From Xylogone sp. PMI_703 (taxonomy: Eukaryota > Ascomycota > Leotiomycetes): a DNA stretch of 64,000 nucleotides. The notes under the pieces were generated by a model. It had not been told where the DNA came from, made no database searches, and saw only the letters and a list, made by a program, of their open reading frames with translations. The stretch covers positions 5,208,001 through 5,272,000 of the forward strand of contig JAJTUQ010000005.1 of assembly GCA_021399445.1 (NCBI GenBank). The letters are read 5' to 3'. Shown here piece by piece: positions 42,867 to 54,966 of this stretch. How positions within the stretch are numbered: the first letter of the stretch is position 1; every line of letters begins with the position of its first letter. A program made the translations under genes and the position numbers.

Positions 42867-43992
42867 CGGCGAACGTCAAGGCAGTGTTGCCTGAATTCTT
42901 GCTGTATATAAAGGTTTATTGAACCAAACTCTAAAATATAACGTGACAAGATTTGGATGTTGTTATATCAGGAGACGCAAGGAGCTGAAGTAAGATGATG
43001 TATAAGTAGCACTACACAGTTTATAACTATGGACGGTACTCTAAAAGCACCTTATGGTTAAGACAAGCTCATGGGGGGTGCCATATGGGCTACTTCTTTG
43101 AAGTTCGAATTTAGGTCAGCTTCCAGATGCGCTTCTTGATCAAAAGCCATGTCAAATTCTAACCTAGATGTCAGCAGGTCCAATACTAATCCGAGTAATG
43201 GAGTTAATAAAACTGGTAAACAACTTGCGATGACATAAATATCGGTGTATGGGGTAGAATAGATATCTTAACATCAGCCAAAGATCAAATACGGCGTTAA
43301 GACCATATACTTACGCCCTTGGTAATCAAAGGTTGTGTTTACTAAACAGGTACTTGTGGCATAGTCTATATTCTCTCATAGGGGTCAATGATTGTTGATT
43401 AGAAATCAATGTTCCCCTAGTGGCGATCCTTATGTTTTGTATCGTCTCCTTAATAATGCGTAGATCTTCCAGTCCGGTCTAAACGACCGGGGAGATAAGA
43501 AGACGGAAACGAAAGGCGGGGTTCTTCTGTTTGGGGAACCGCTAGCACTATTATTACAATATGGAATCCCAAAGCTGTGGGCAGCTGTACTCTTATTCTG
43601 GCACATTGAGCCATTCAGGACATGAGATGAAGTGGAACAAGGATACTGTTTTCCACACTTTTGATTGAATCAGCTTTGGATATGGCGGCCTCAGCTGGTC
43701 AAAAGAGGTTTCCAAGGTGCATGAATGAAAACAACTGGATGTTGAGCATCTACTCGTTTGACTTGTAATATTAATTAGCTCGCAGAATTGAGTTCTGCTT
43801 GTTTCGTTTTCTTTTCATTATATCTATTTGTATTTATTCTTGTCTATCTCTCATTGACACTCAGGTAGAGAGTTAATTACACCGCGTCTACAAGACTAGA
43901 TGCCACCTCGTAATATTACAAATCTATATGGTTGTTTAACTACTTGAGCTTTCCCCCTCACTCTCAGATTAGGACTCCTAACTTCCTCCTAT
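42867..43992. other. Intergenic with repeat copy 2 and a possible gene remnant
   Basis: 1.1 kb. Contains repeat copy 2 (43388-43525). On the minus strand about 43167-43066 an open stretch ends with an acidic tail (AFDQEAHLEADLN...), preceded by intron-like signals near 43316-43170; no family recognised and no supported start, so not called as a gene. Confidence 0.35.
43388..43525 (+). repeat. Diverged direct repeat, copy 2
   Basis: Partner of 38575-38717. It includes the perfect dyad CCGGTC-TAAAC-GACCGG (43475-43491), which reads CGG-N9-CCG, a Zn2Cys6-type site layout. In copy 1 the corresponding stretch is CTGGCCTAAAGGACTGG. Confidence 0.6.
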
Positions 43993-45718
43993 TTAGCTTG
44001 CATAAGAGCTGTGCTGTCTGATCTGAGCGCCAAATTTGGTGAACACCCATGGAAGGGGTGCCAGGACAATAGTCACAAAGCCAAATATGCTTGTTGCCCA
44101 TCCAACTCCTATACCTCGGTACATCTGCGTTATGAACAACGGGAACACGCCAGCGAGGACATACCTCATCAAACCATTTGCTGCTGCTGCACTCGCACCC
44201 GCCTTTGCTCCATAAACGTCTATTAAGTACAGCATCACGGCAAAGAAGACCAACGTAAAGCCAATGCCATACAGGACGGTAGATATAACACAACAAATCC
44301 AATGTATACTTGCTCTTGCAGTCCAAGCAAACCAAAATAATGATATTGGAAGCATAGGGGCTCCGATGATCGCTGCTGTGAGTCGCTCTTCCGCTGGTAG
44401 AGGAGTGTTGTCCCCGGCTGCTCGTCTTTCCCTCGTCCTCTTTCGATACGTGAAGTCAATCACGATGAATATCGCAGTTGCTATGATGACTCCAACGGCG
44501 AAAGCTAAGAAAACAAGACCTGATTCACCAGTATTGAAGTGGTATACTTGAATCTCTGGGTATGGTGACTCAAACACAAGTGGAAAGGCACCAAAGAAGC
44601 CAAACAAAACAGCAAAGTTGAATGCTGTGAAAAGAGAGAGAAGTGACACGATAGGCTCTGTCACGATCATATGCATTGGTCGTAGAACCGTGATCACCAA
44701 GAGGACCTTAAGCTTCGCCACTCCAGTAGGCAGATTATCTTGTGGTGGTGGAAGACCTAATCGCTTGGCTCGCTGTTGGAGGATGATCTTCTTGTATGTT
44801 TCCTTCTGGGGAAGGCATAACAGGTAGCTGAACGCTCCAACAAATAGGACGCACCATTGCGTCCATCGCCATCCCTTCTCCATTACAGCATATCCTCCTA
44901 CAGGAGGACCTAAGGCGGATCCTAAGGAGGGGGTCATGACATAGAACGCACTTGCTCTGGCTCGCTGCATAGGGTTCCATAGATCTGAATTCGTTCCTGC
45001 ACCCACTGCCAGGCAACCCGCACCCATTATACCGGCCAAAAGTCGACAGACAATGAGAGTACCAATGTTTTGAGCGAAACCAGCTCCAAGTGTAAAAAGC
45101 AGCGAAGGAAGAAAGAATATGATGTATACCGCACGACGGCCGAATGTCTCTGAGAGTGGCGCTGAGATGGCTGGGCCAAATGCTAGGCCTAGCACAGACA
45201 CGGTAAGAGGGAGGAAAGCAACCACTGTGCTGACGCTGAAGGACTTGGCTACATCAGGGACACCTAATCACGTTATTAGCAGGAATTGTTGCATAATAAA
45301 GTTACGACTCACCAGGTGTATATACAGATGAGCTGAACGTTCTTATACAACATTAGGCAAACTGTGACTTGATTGTAGAATAAACTCACATTGCAAAGCT
45401 CTGAAAAGCTGGGATCGACGTATGGTAAGCTTTCTTCCAGAATGGCCAGTTCCAAGGGTTCTCCGGGTCATCAGGACCGTCCCAGTCGGTTGTGCTAATT
45501 GATTGAGCAGGTTTCTCTACTTTAGGTGAGTGTTGTGACATGTCGGCGGTTATCTTTCCAGAGTCCTTTTCAACATCGTTCATTTCCTCGGCTTGTTGTG
45601 ACTTTAAAGAGATAGTAGCCTGTACTGTATCACTATGACTTGACATCTGGTAAATATCAAAGGGATTATTATAAGCACTTCTTACTTCCGTCATCTGTAA
45701 CAACTGCCCAGTCTTCAC
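43993..45718 (-). CDS. MFS multidrug efflux pump, DHA1 type
   Basis: Three exons (45718-45390, 45341-45313, 45263-43993), 1629 nt, 542 aa, 12 membrane segments. Hydrophilic N-terminus ending DPENPWNWPFWKKAYH, a typical fungal DHA1 entry; the splice joins FAITFSSSVYTPGVPDVA. GPAISAPLSETFGRRAVY is motif A, and the stretch AGCLAVGAGTNSDLW then SLGSALGPPVGGY is the antiporter motif C region. Exports drugs or metabolites by proton antiport at the plasma membrane. Later in-frame ATGs (45694, 45646) are also possible starts, and 45683-45647 could be an intron. It is divergent from a Zn2Cys6 regulator over 755 bp, suggesting a regulator-pump pair. Confidence 0.88.
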
Positions 45719-46473
45719 TTATATACTCCGCTGTATATCTCCGTTATCTAATGCCGTATGTTACACGCTGATTAGTTATTGCTCTCAATTTTCCGATGCC
45801 GGCTGGATAGCAAAGAGCCATAGCGATATCCGATCGATCCGTGTGGTTCCTTTTTGGTCACTTAACTAAATATATGGTGGGACTGGGAACCACTGCCGCC
45901 GTATGGTGTAGAAAGCGCTTGCTGATCCTCGTCGCGCGGCGGCTTGACGACCGTATCATCCCAAATCTAAGAGAACCCCAGATAATAGAACAGTGTAACA
46001 CTGCAAAGCGTTTCGTTGCCCATATAGACCATGATTACATATAACTTCAATAGGAATAGTCTAGTAAATCTGGTTGTAGGAAGTTACTTAATTCATAATC
46101 TTCTTGATGCAATATACACTATAAACTGCTCCGTATACAGTAATTTCGAGATAACTAATCCAATTAATGTTTTGCAAAGTTGCCTACCGTAATTAGCGTC
46201 AGCACTTAATTTAGGACATTATGTTCTGGGATTTACCGTTTTGGGCGACCGCGGAGATAAAGAAATTTAAATTACTGGTTTTGGATATAAGCGGGCCAGA
46301 CCTGAAAATCGACGGGGAGTTTAACAAAATGAACGCTGATCGAGAAATGCATCTCATTGCTATGAAGTGATTTTACGTTTTTTCCAGATTTGAGATTGCT
46401 GTTTGCGTACGAACAAGCTCCGTATTTCCGGCAAAGCGCAAAACTGAAGTTCCAGGCTGGGAGGAACGCAAAG
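45719..46473. promoter_or_regulatory. Divergent promoter of DHA1 pump and Zn2Cys6 regulator
   Basis: 755 bp. No coding seen. Scattered CGG/CCG triplets (for example near 45823 and 45840) could serve a Zn2Cys6 factor, but no clear dyad stands out. Confidence 0.4.
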
Positions 46474-48995
46474 ATGGCAACCTTTGTTCATTACCGCGCG
46501 CCTCAACATGTGCGAGAACAGCAGCCAACTGCTGCGCATGCAGCTCATGCAGCCCAACCTACACGAAAGAAACGGCATAGGATCACACTTGCTTGCAATA
46601 ACTGCCGTGATTACAAGACACGCTGTGATGGCCGTCGACCTGTATGCTCAAGATGCGAGAGGAGGCACAGAGGACACTTGTGTATGTACGAAGAAGGTGC
46701 ATTAAAAACAAAAAGGTATCATCTTATTATTATTCTACGGTTGGTGTTTGATTCTTACCTGTTGTTTAGTTACGTATCGAAACTGGAGAATCGACTTAAG
46801 GTACTGGAAGAAGAACGAGTGTCTAGTCTTCAAAAGGACGTCAGGCCAACGACAGTCTTCAGCTACAGCGAGGATCCTTCATTACAACAGCAACTTTATC
46901 AAAATGTGGGAGGATCGAAGGATTCAAGAGAATTTGAACGATATAAGTCCGCAGCGCCCTCTGAAAATACCAACAGTCCCTTAAAGACCAGCATCATCGC
47001 TCGTAGACCCTTTGAGCGTGGAGGCCCTTGCACGACTTCCTTTACCAGATCTTTGATCCAAAATTTGAGTGCTTCAAGCGACCTATTAGATAAGCAATTC
47101 AATATGTTCGAGGAATCCTTCGGCGAAGAAATGCAGATCAAAATGACAATTGGGCCGGTCCACAACTTCTCTAACAATACGTTCGGTTTTCCAATGCGAC
47201 AGACAGCAGATAACTATATCAAGTGCTTCTGGGAAGTCATATTCCCCCTCTTTCCCATTATTCATAAGCCTCTCTTCCTGGAGGCTTATGAAAGGTTGTG
47301 GGATGCTTCACTCTCGGATCGCCTTCACTCTGGAAGCGAAGATCCGGTCTTTTTATCCACGGTTTATATTATATTCGCAATCGGATGCAAATTCAGTGAC
47401 TCGGTTCCTATAGCTCGGAGATACTCTCTTGCATATCATTTCTACCAGCTATCCAAGGCAGCTCTCATCTTCGATGCTCTGGAAACAACATCCTTGCCTG
47501 AAGTGCAGCTTCTACTTTTAAATGCCATATATTTACAACCCACAGATTTTTCCACACGTTGTTGGAATACAGTAGGCATGGCCATTAGAGCCGCGCAAGC
47601 CCTTGGCCTCCACTTAGAGCATCGAGGAGGTCCATCTGAGGGCCAGCTTCAACGTGAAATGAGGCTGCGAATATGGCACTGTTGTGTTATTTTCGATAGG
47701 TACGCCTATTTAAATTTCTTTCTGCATGGAACGTCATTAATATCGGGTTTAGAAGCTGACCAACTCATAGACTACTTGCCGTCCTTTACAATCGACCAAC
47801 CACTATCATGTATATTAAGCAGCCTCACCTCCCTCAACTTATTGATGACGAATATCTGAGATATGATATTGATGCCCAACAGCCAGATGGCGTTGATTCC
47901 CAAATGGCCCTGTTTCATATTTCAATTGAGCTGTTTGATATCTTAGGGGATCAAATGTCCAGGGTTCGCCATATTAATATGGCTGGTCGCTCCAATGCTG
48001 CACAGGGGAACTGTGGCTGGAGTGCGCAAGACTTGCAAGACATTCTTAGACTGGACGCTCGTCTTGAGACTCTTTTTGAATCAGCGCTGAATTTAAAACT
48101 GAAGAATTTTCAAATGCAACTAGTAAGTAAAGAGAACGACTGGCAGTCTTTACAAATCAACATTCTTTACAAGAGGTACATCTTCGAGAACTCTTGTTAC
48201 CGTACCCAGAGCTAATTACATAAGGCTACTATTCATCCGTATCTTTTTAATGAGGCCAGTCCTTCTATACGTTGCTTTTCATTCCAGCAAATCTGTCAAT
48301 AACGATCCTCAAACCTTATCAAAACTGGAGTACGAAATGACTTTGAAAGTAGCTGCACAGTGTATCTCAGCTGTACACACCCTTGTCAACTTGAAATACA
48401 ATGATATCGATTCGATGTATCCAGTTTCACCTTGCAGCCCAGTTCAGTGTATGTTTGATATCGTGTTTATTATTTACCAGCTCTGCTATATTGATTCTAA
48501 TTTATAATATAGACATATTTGCCGCTGCAATAGCCCTTGCTACCGCACGTGCCTGTCGTGTTGCAGAGCCAGGATTTGATGAGCTTTCATTGAGATCGTC
48601 TTGGGATCAGTGTATCAGAATCCTTGAAACTTATAAACTGCAGCTCAAACAGGCAACTTATGCATTGCAAGTCATGGAGTCATTGAATACCTACATAGAG
48701 GCGCTAAACGGGGATCGTAAGTCAGTGATGCCTAGATTTTTGAGCACATCTAACCCTCGTAGGTACTTGGAGGCTCGCCACACCTGATTTATCGAGGGCT
48801 ACGGCAAATGATCTAGGGGGTTTTGATCAAGACATACCACAAGATTCAAGTTTAAATACGTCATATATTTCAAATTTGCCATATTTTGGCGTGACACCGT
48901 CTGAGAATTTCGACGAGACGTGGTTTTTTGATCAAGCCATTGGCCTGGGTTGGTTAGATTCTGCGCAGTTTACATTAGGGGAACGAGGGGAATAA
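46474..48995 (+). CDS. Zn2Cys6 fungal-specific transcription factor
   Basis: Six exons (46474-46715, 46770-47699, 47771-48175, 48225-48448, 48513-48716, 48763-48995), 2238 nt, 745 aa. Binuclear cluster C-x2-C-x6-C-x5-C-x2-C-x7-C in ACNNCRDYKTRCDGRRPVCS and onward, at residues about 44-72, then a short coiled coil (YVSKLENRLKVLEEE). The fungal_trans domain spans about residues 200-480 (CFWEVIFPLFPIIHKPLF; AIRAAQALGLHLEHRGG; RLRIWHCCVIFDR, spliced to LYNRPTTI; LPQLIDDEYL). Nuclear regulator; the divergent DHA1 pump is its likeliest target. The intron at 47700-47770 is needed to restore the conserved block after FDR. Start at the ATG after an upstream TTG-only extension. Confidence 0.85.
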
Positions 48996-50366
48996 TTGGA
49001 ATATCTTACTTGTCGATCTCCATTACCCCAAGCCTCATGTCAACTTTAGAAATATTCTTCGTTTTGACAACGCACTAAATTTTTCGAAGTAATTCTTAGG
49101 AGTCAGACGAGTAGTTTAATGCTCCTACGGCCACTTTCACAGTCGGGGAACATACCCGGCGAGGTGTGGAGGAGATCCAAGTGGAAAGCTCGTGGGACCG
49201 AAGCGATACCAAAAGATCGCTGCTCTAATAGATCAGAACCCATGGTATAATCCACGGATCAAATATGGAATTAAAGAACATATTGCATAAGTAGCTTTTT
49301 GGTATATAGACACGACAGTTGTCGGTCAGGTGTAGTTGTCGCCTATGCAGCGTTTTTTGTAGCCTATTTTTTCAAATAAATAGCCTAGCTTGGTATCACT
49401 AATCTGTAATTAACTTAATCTCCGAGCGCTTACTTGGCATAGAATCTGCCAAACTACCCTTTTCATATTCAAGAATATCCTCTTTCGGATAAGATCCATT
49501 GTATTTGATATGATTTATAGTCTCTGTCCCTTGATGCGACACTGCCTCTGGACCGTTGTGCTGATATTGTAAGTATCAGGAGTTGACCAGTGGGAATTAA
49601 ACCACCTATCACTGAATCCCCGTAACTCCGGCCACACCAAACCCTTTCAGGAGCTTGTTTCAACGTCAGCTGTATCACTCTACCCCAAGAGAGAGTGCAA
49701 GGCAACCCCTGTTGTGATCGAAATCAACAGCAAATGAAGCTTGCATCACAACTACTGTAGACGACTGGCAGTAGGTCAATGAACTCTGTATAACACTGCA
49801 TACCATGAGAAGCTCAAATGGAAAGTCATTTTCCAGGCCACGTTTGTCTATGTTTGACCCAGCTTCTACACGTCCTTCAGCTCGGTCTCCTACAACGCAT
49901 ACTTATATTCAATGATATATCATGGAGTATCTGACCATTTTACAACCTAACGACACGACGACCTTCCCTCGGCTTCTCCTAATCAGAGCTAGTACACAAA
50001 GCTAGCTAATTAGAACCGTGATATAAATTGTCATCAGGAAATTTAATTCTCAAGTCATGTAGATGGGCAAATAATAGTCTATTCCGAAAAGCGTTGGTGA
50101 AAAATCATGTGTTATACGGTATTACAAATACATACAAGGGGTGTGCAGCTAACAGGGAGAAATGCGAATACAATAGTAGAAAATACTTGCTAGTTGGAGC
50201 TTTTGAAGCCATTTAGCCTACTTATGACTAAGTCATGAGGATGCAGAAGCTTTGAGAGTGAAATACATATATATCCGTGTATCTGTGTATATGGGTGTAT
50301 ATCATTATATTGTTAATTAAAGCATCAAAGCTACTACTAGCAATCATTATATCTTGATCTATCAAA
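48996..50366. other. Intergenic, 1.4 kb
   Basis: No gene recognised on either strand; the longest frame (49469-49705, minus) has no family features. AT-rich microsatellite-like TATA stretches near 50263-50320 just precede the next gene. Confidence 0.4.
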
Positions 50367-51198
50367 ATGGCTCGGCTTACGAGTTTATTGAGTTTTATTC
50401 TCTTAGCCTTTCAAAATCATTTATTCACCGAAGGTCGCAGTTTGCCGCCCAACCAATATCAAATGCAGACGATAGCAAATGTCTCTGTCATCAATACGCC
50501 TCTCATCAAGGCTGCGCAGGCTTACTCTCAAGAGCATAGCTTGCCAACCGTATACAATCACATGATGCGCTCCTGGCTATTGAGCGCTATAGTAATAAAC
50601 GCAAATGAGACACTCCGCAACTCTATTGATCTTGAAGTGCATGCTCTAGCTTCAATCCTACATGATGTTGGCGTGGACCCAACTCCTCACTCCGACATCG
50701 TTAGTGCAGATAGAAGATTTGAAGTTGATGGCGCCTTTGCAGCAAGGAGTTTCGTTGAAAGTCACGGACTTGCGCGAGACTGGGACGAGCAGCGGTTACA
50801 ACTGGTCTGGGATTCGATTGCTTTACACGCAACCTTTACCATCGCAAATTACAAGCAGCTCGAAGTGCAACTTGTAAGCCTAGGAGCGGTTACTGATTTT
50901 ACTGGACCAAGTGGTGTGATAACGGGGCAGGATTTTAAGAATCTTTGGGCGGAGTTTCCGTTGGGCGAATTTCCTAGCAGCTTCAACAATTCTATAATAT
51001 CCCTTTGCTTGAATAAACCCAATACAACTTACGGTAAGATACCACTAAACTTTGAAAAATGCGTAAGAGCAAATATTAATTTCTGAAACAGATAACTGGG
51101 TACAAGGTTTTGGAGATCGATATTTGCCTGACAGTTACCATTCGAAAGGACATGACCTAGTTGACCTGCCTACTTTTAGCTATGTTGACGATATTTAG
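50367..51198 (+). CDS. Secreted HD-domain hydrolase, cyanamide-hydratase-like
   Basis: Two exons (50367-51033, 51092-51198), 774 nt, 257 aa. N-terminal signal peptide (ARLTSLLSFILLAFQNHLF, cleavage likely near residue 24). HD metal site: His in VYNHMMRSW, the HD pair in ALASILHDVGVD, and later IALHAT; the C-terminus spliced on reads TTYDNWVQGFGDRY, as in fungal cyanamide hydratase-like proteins. Those enzymes hydrate cyanamide to urea, but many relatives are uncharacterised. Secretion is unusual for the enzyme and suggests another substrate. The intron is required: without it the frame ends early at 51086. Potential N-glycosylation at NVS, NET, NNS and NTT. Confidence 0.8.
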
Positions 51199-52167
51199 AC
51201 CCTCTTCAGGTGATGAGTACGGGACCGGTCATCAGCCCACCAGGATCTAATAGTGATCTATAAGTCACTTCACTCTTTTGCTTAGACTATACATTCAAAC
51301 ACATGTAACTTCTTTACTTGGTATACAAATTGAATAAACTTTCTCAACTCGAAGAATTGAAGGATTTTTATCTAAAGTCTTCGTGATATCAACCCTGATG
51401 AAGTAGTTATTGAAAGACCTATGTGCGTGCCGCCTTGGAGACTGTATTAATATACTGTTGTTATGAAAACTTAACCGCCATATTTCCTCTCGTTCTGAGT
51501 AGGTTAGATCCAGTTATAGTTTTCAAATCCTACAATCAACAAATGACCGATTTACAGCTCCAGAAAGCCTCTCTATCATATAGCCCTTCAACAACAAGTG
51601 TATTCTAAAGTGAATAACAGCAAATTAATTGCTATTCTTAATGAAGTCTCGGAAGCGTGGTATTTGATCGGGATGCTACTAATATTATCTTTCCCGATTG
51701 AATTGAAGGCGCTCAAGAATCTTTGATGAATAGTAATCATGTGTGTTTCGGCTTTAGGAGTCTATAATATTATATTATCGGACCCGAGCTTCCTAGACCG
51801 ACATTGTATAGAGGAGCTAGATTGACGATTCCGCTGTGAATCCAATGATCGGTAGCTAACACCGGAAATTTACGTCATCCGATAGGAGGCGATCCACAAC
51901 TGATCTACAGAATCTAACTTGTAAGCGGGCTATTTTACACCAATAATATACACGGATATTTTCCCTTGCTCTCCTCACGGGAAGATTGGTATTCAAGAGG
52001 ATAAGCTGGTCGGGGTATATTACCGCAAAGGAATATATAAATTGAAATCGAATATAAGGTGTACAGTGCTCGAAACAAGATTTACAATCATCTAAAATTT
52101 GAATCGATCTACGCTTCCGCTCTGCTATCCTCTAGAATAGGCAAATTCGATTTAAAGTGTCTTCATC
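51199..52167. other. Intergenic, 970 bp
   Basis: No gene recognised; AT-rich with small unsupported frames. Confidence 0.4.
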
Positions 52168-53037
52168 ATGACTTCCAAAAATCGGCCAGAAATTGTGATC
52201 CGCCAAGTTACACCCGAAATCACCACTTTCAGTATCCCATTCGCCTTATCTGGTATTTTCAAGTTTGGTATGAGAAGTACTCTTGGTGCGTTACTTGCTC
52301 AATATCGCTCCTCTGGTATTTTACAAAATTGCTAATCCCTCAACCAATTTTCAGTGAAACTCGCAAATGGATCCTTAGCCGTCTTTTCTCCAATTAGTCT
52401 GACGACAGAGATTCGCGATACTATTAAGGCACAGGGCGGCAAAATCAGGTATATCGCTGCTCCTGGTACCGAGCATCACCTATATCTTACAGAGTGGAAA
52501 GAAGCATATCCAGACGCTCAGATTATTGCCCCTGAAAGGTTGCAAGAGAAACGAGAGAATAGTTCAAAGTTCAAGGGCACTACTTTCCAACACATCTTCA
52601 CTCGGGCGAACAAGCATAATATTAAAATTTCCGATGAGTTCGAGGGAGAATTCGACGTCGAATACATGGATGGGCACAGTTCACACGAGCTTATATTTTG
52701 CCACAAACCTACACGAACTCTGATTGAAGCTGACCTCCTGTTCAACATGCCCGCCCTTGAGCAATATTCGAAATCTAGTATCTCACCGTTATCTGGCATT
52801 GCAAATCGCTTCATGAGGCCATTTGTAACTGCTCAGCATCCAGCAACCTGGCAAAGGCGGTTCGCCTGGTATGTTCTTTCCTCCGCCGATAGGAAGAGCT
52901 TTACGGAATCCATTGCTCGTATCTACGCGTGGGATTTCGATCGTTTGATCCCCTGTCACGGAGATGTAATTGAGACTGGCGCAAAGAACTCATTCCGTAA
53001 TGTTTTTGAGTATTTCTTAGATGACAAGAGGGTCTAA
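52168..53037 (+). CDS. DUF4336 / metallo-beta-lactamase-like protein
   Basis: Two exons (52168-52285, 52355-53037), 801 nt, 266 aa; the junction gives FGMRSTLVKLANGSLAVFSP. The order resembles the metallo-hydrolase-like DUF4336 family: a beta-rich N-terminus, YIAAPGTEHHLYLTEW (short histidine pair in place of HxHxDH), EYMDGHSSHELIFCHKPTRTLIEADLLFN and the late IPCHGDVIE. No signal peptide or membrane segment. Full zinc-site histidines are not all present, so a hydrolase activity is uncertain. Unknown partner; flanked by the HD protein and carbonic anhydrase on the same strand but about 1 kb from each. Confidence 0.72.
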
Positions 53038-54210
53038 ATTCGCGGCACGGCAGAGCTGACGCTGCCGGGGATTACTGATATTGTCAGTAAGACTTTAAAT
53101 AATAGAATCAGGCACAAGAGAATTAATGGAGCGGAGTGGATCTGGGATCTCACTGGCTAAGACAGAGAGCTCTTACTAGTATTACTGAGTTGCTGAGAAA
53201 CACCGGGCTACCAGAATGGATAACAAAGAGGGCTGATACTCACCAAAACGAGCGATTATTACCTATTATTCTCTCCTATGCTTTGACCAGTTTAACCTTA
53301 GACTTTTTCGTATTCGAATGCCGTTGGACATGGGTCTTTCATGTTGTAGTAGTACGATAGTCCAATACACATCATCTATACTTGCCACATATGATATCTT
53401 TCGGACCGTAATTGCAGCATCATCTATGTCGCTACCTTTACATACTAAGCTAAAGCCCATCGCCGGTTGAAACGGAAATCTAGTGTTTGTAGACTAATTC
53501 GCTCCAGTCCCGTATATTGCGTTGCGAGAGCACCACTATTAGAAACAAAGAAGAATACTAGCACAATTTGACTCGTGATATGCGGAAATTGGAAGTTATG
53601 TGAAGGAAGTGATTGGCTAGATGGGTGATTTTCAGGTCATCTGAAGGCGTTTGGAGTTGTGCAGGTATGTGCGCATTTATGTAATAGGGTTAGTAGATCC
53701 TTGGTTCCTGGTTTTTCAAATTAACCCACAATCTTTGGCTTGAATGATCATCACCAAGTCGTCTTTGTTGACTTTCTTCTGGCTAGACTACAGGTACCGA
53801 TTATTTCGTTTGGCCGCCACCACGTCCGCCTATACATCTTACTAGTCTCCATAGGAAACAGGCTACTAAAACCAGTAAAGTCGGCTATTAACCAGGGACT
53901 TGTAGCATAATTCCTGGACTAACTGATTACTCTCCTAATAACTAGTAAATCTACCCGTGATCACTCAGTGAACGCTTTAGGGTTAATCTAAGTCGATCTT
54001 TTGTCTTATAACCCTGCGATGAAACAGATATTTGAAATCAATGTCGGTCAAAAGGTTGTCCCGTGGGCTTTGGAAGCTATATATAAGTATTCAAGATTCT
54101 CTTTTTCAGTTTCGTCATCCTATCATCAATAGCAACAAATTCAACATTGAAAATCAGAAAGTGTGACACTGCTCGTTTATATCCAGAATTTTCCTCTACA
54201 AATCTCTAGA
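53038..54210. other. Intergenic, 1.2 kb
   Basis: No gene recognised. The stretch before 54211 shows a TATA-like element (TATATAA near 54080), matching the transcription direction of the carbonic anhydrase gene. Confidence 0.4.
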
Positions 54211-54966
54211 ATGGCTGCCCCAACAATAACTGTTCAAAGTCTTGTCCAGCGCAATAAGTATGTCTCTCCAACCCACAAGACGTATAATTCCAAACCAACA
54301 AATATAAACCAGAGAAGTTGCCGAGAAACACCAGCCTTATCCTTTACTCGAAGAAATGAAAGATGTATTAATGGAGCAGGCTCACATCCTCGTTCTCACC
54401 TGTGCCGATCCTCGCTGTGCCCCTGAGAATATGTTCAATCTCACTCCCCAAGGTTTGTTATCAATAACTCCAATTTGAACAATGACTAACTTTTATAGAT
54501 GGCATAATTATATTTCGTAATGCTGGTGGTCATGTGGCTACTGAGTTGCAGGCTATCGTTGCTTTGGATGTTGAGTTACGTGTTGACGATATTATGATTA
54601 TCCACCATACTGGTACGATACTGTTTATCTTAATTTCACATAGAGATGGTGTTAACCTAATTTATTATAGACTGTGGAACATCTCATTTTACAAATGAAC
54701 AAATTCGCGAAGCTTTAAAGAAAGATCACCCTAACAACAAAGAAATCGATACCATGGAGTTTGGTGCTATTACTGGGTTAGTATGAAACAGCTAAAAACA
54801 TAAAAACATAAATCACAACTAATGTCTTTTCAGTCTTGAGCAAAGTGTCCGAGATGATTTAGCGATCCTTAAAAGTTACCCTTTTATTAGGAAGGAGCTT
54901 GCTAATCGTGCTCGCGGTTTTGTGTATGACCTCAAAACTGGCCTTCTCACTGCAGTGAGAGAATAA
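54211..54966 (+). CDS. Beta-class carbonic anhydrase
   Basis: Five exons (54211-54257, 54313-54452, 54499-54612, 54671-54776, 54834-54966), 540 nt, 179 aa. Zinc ligands and the Asp-Arg dyad are visible: LTCADPRC (Cys, Asp, Arg at about 46-51), FRNAGG, and IIHHTDCGTSHF (His and Cys ligands; the fourth exon supplies DCG). C-terminal helix GAITGLEQSVRDDL then IRKELANRARGFVYD. It interconverts CO2 and bicarbonate in the cytosol. It is compact, without a mitochondrial leader, like the short 'plant/bacterial minor' fungal beta-CAs. Introns are 46-58 nt with good sites. No functional link to neighbours is evident. Confidence 0.88.

Noticed and set aside
43060..43380. Possible small minus-strand gene with intron-like signals and an acidic C-terminal stretch
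   Set aside because: No supported start, no recognisable family, and partly overlapped by a repeat flank; could be a remnant only.
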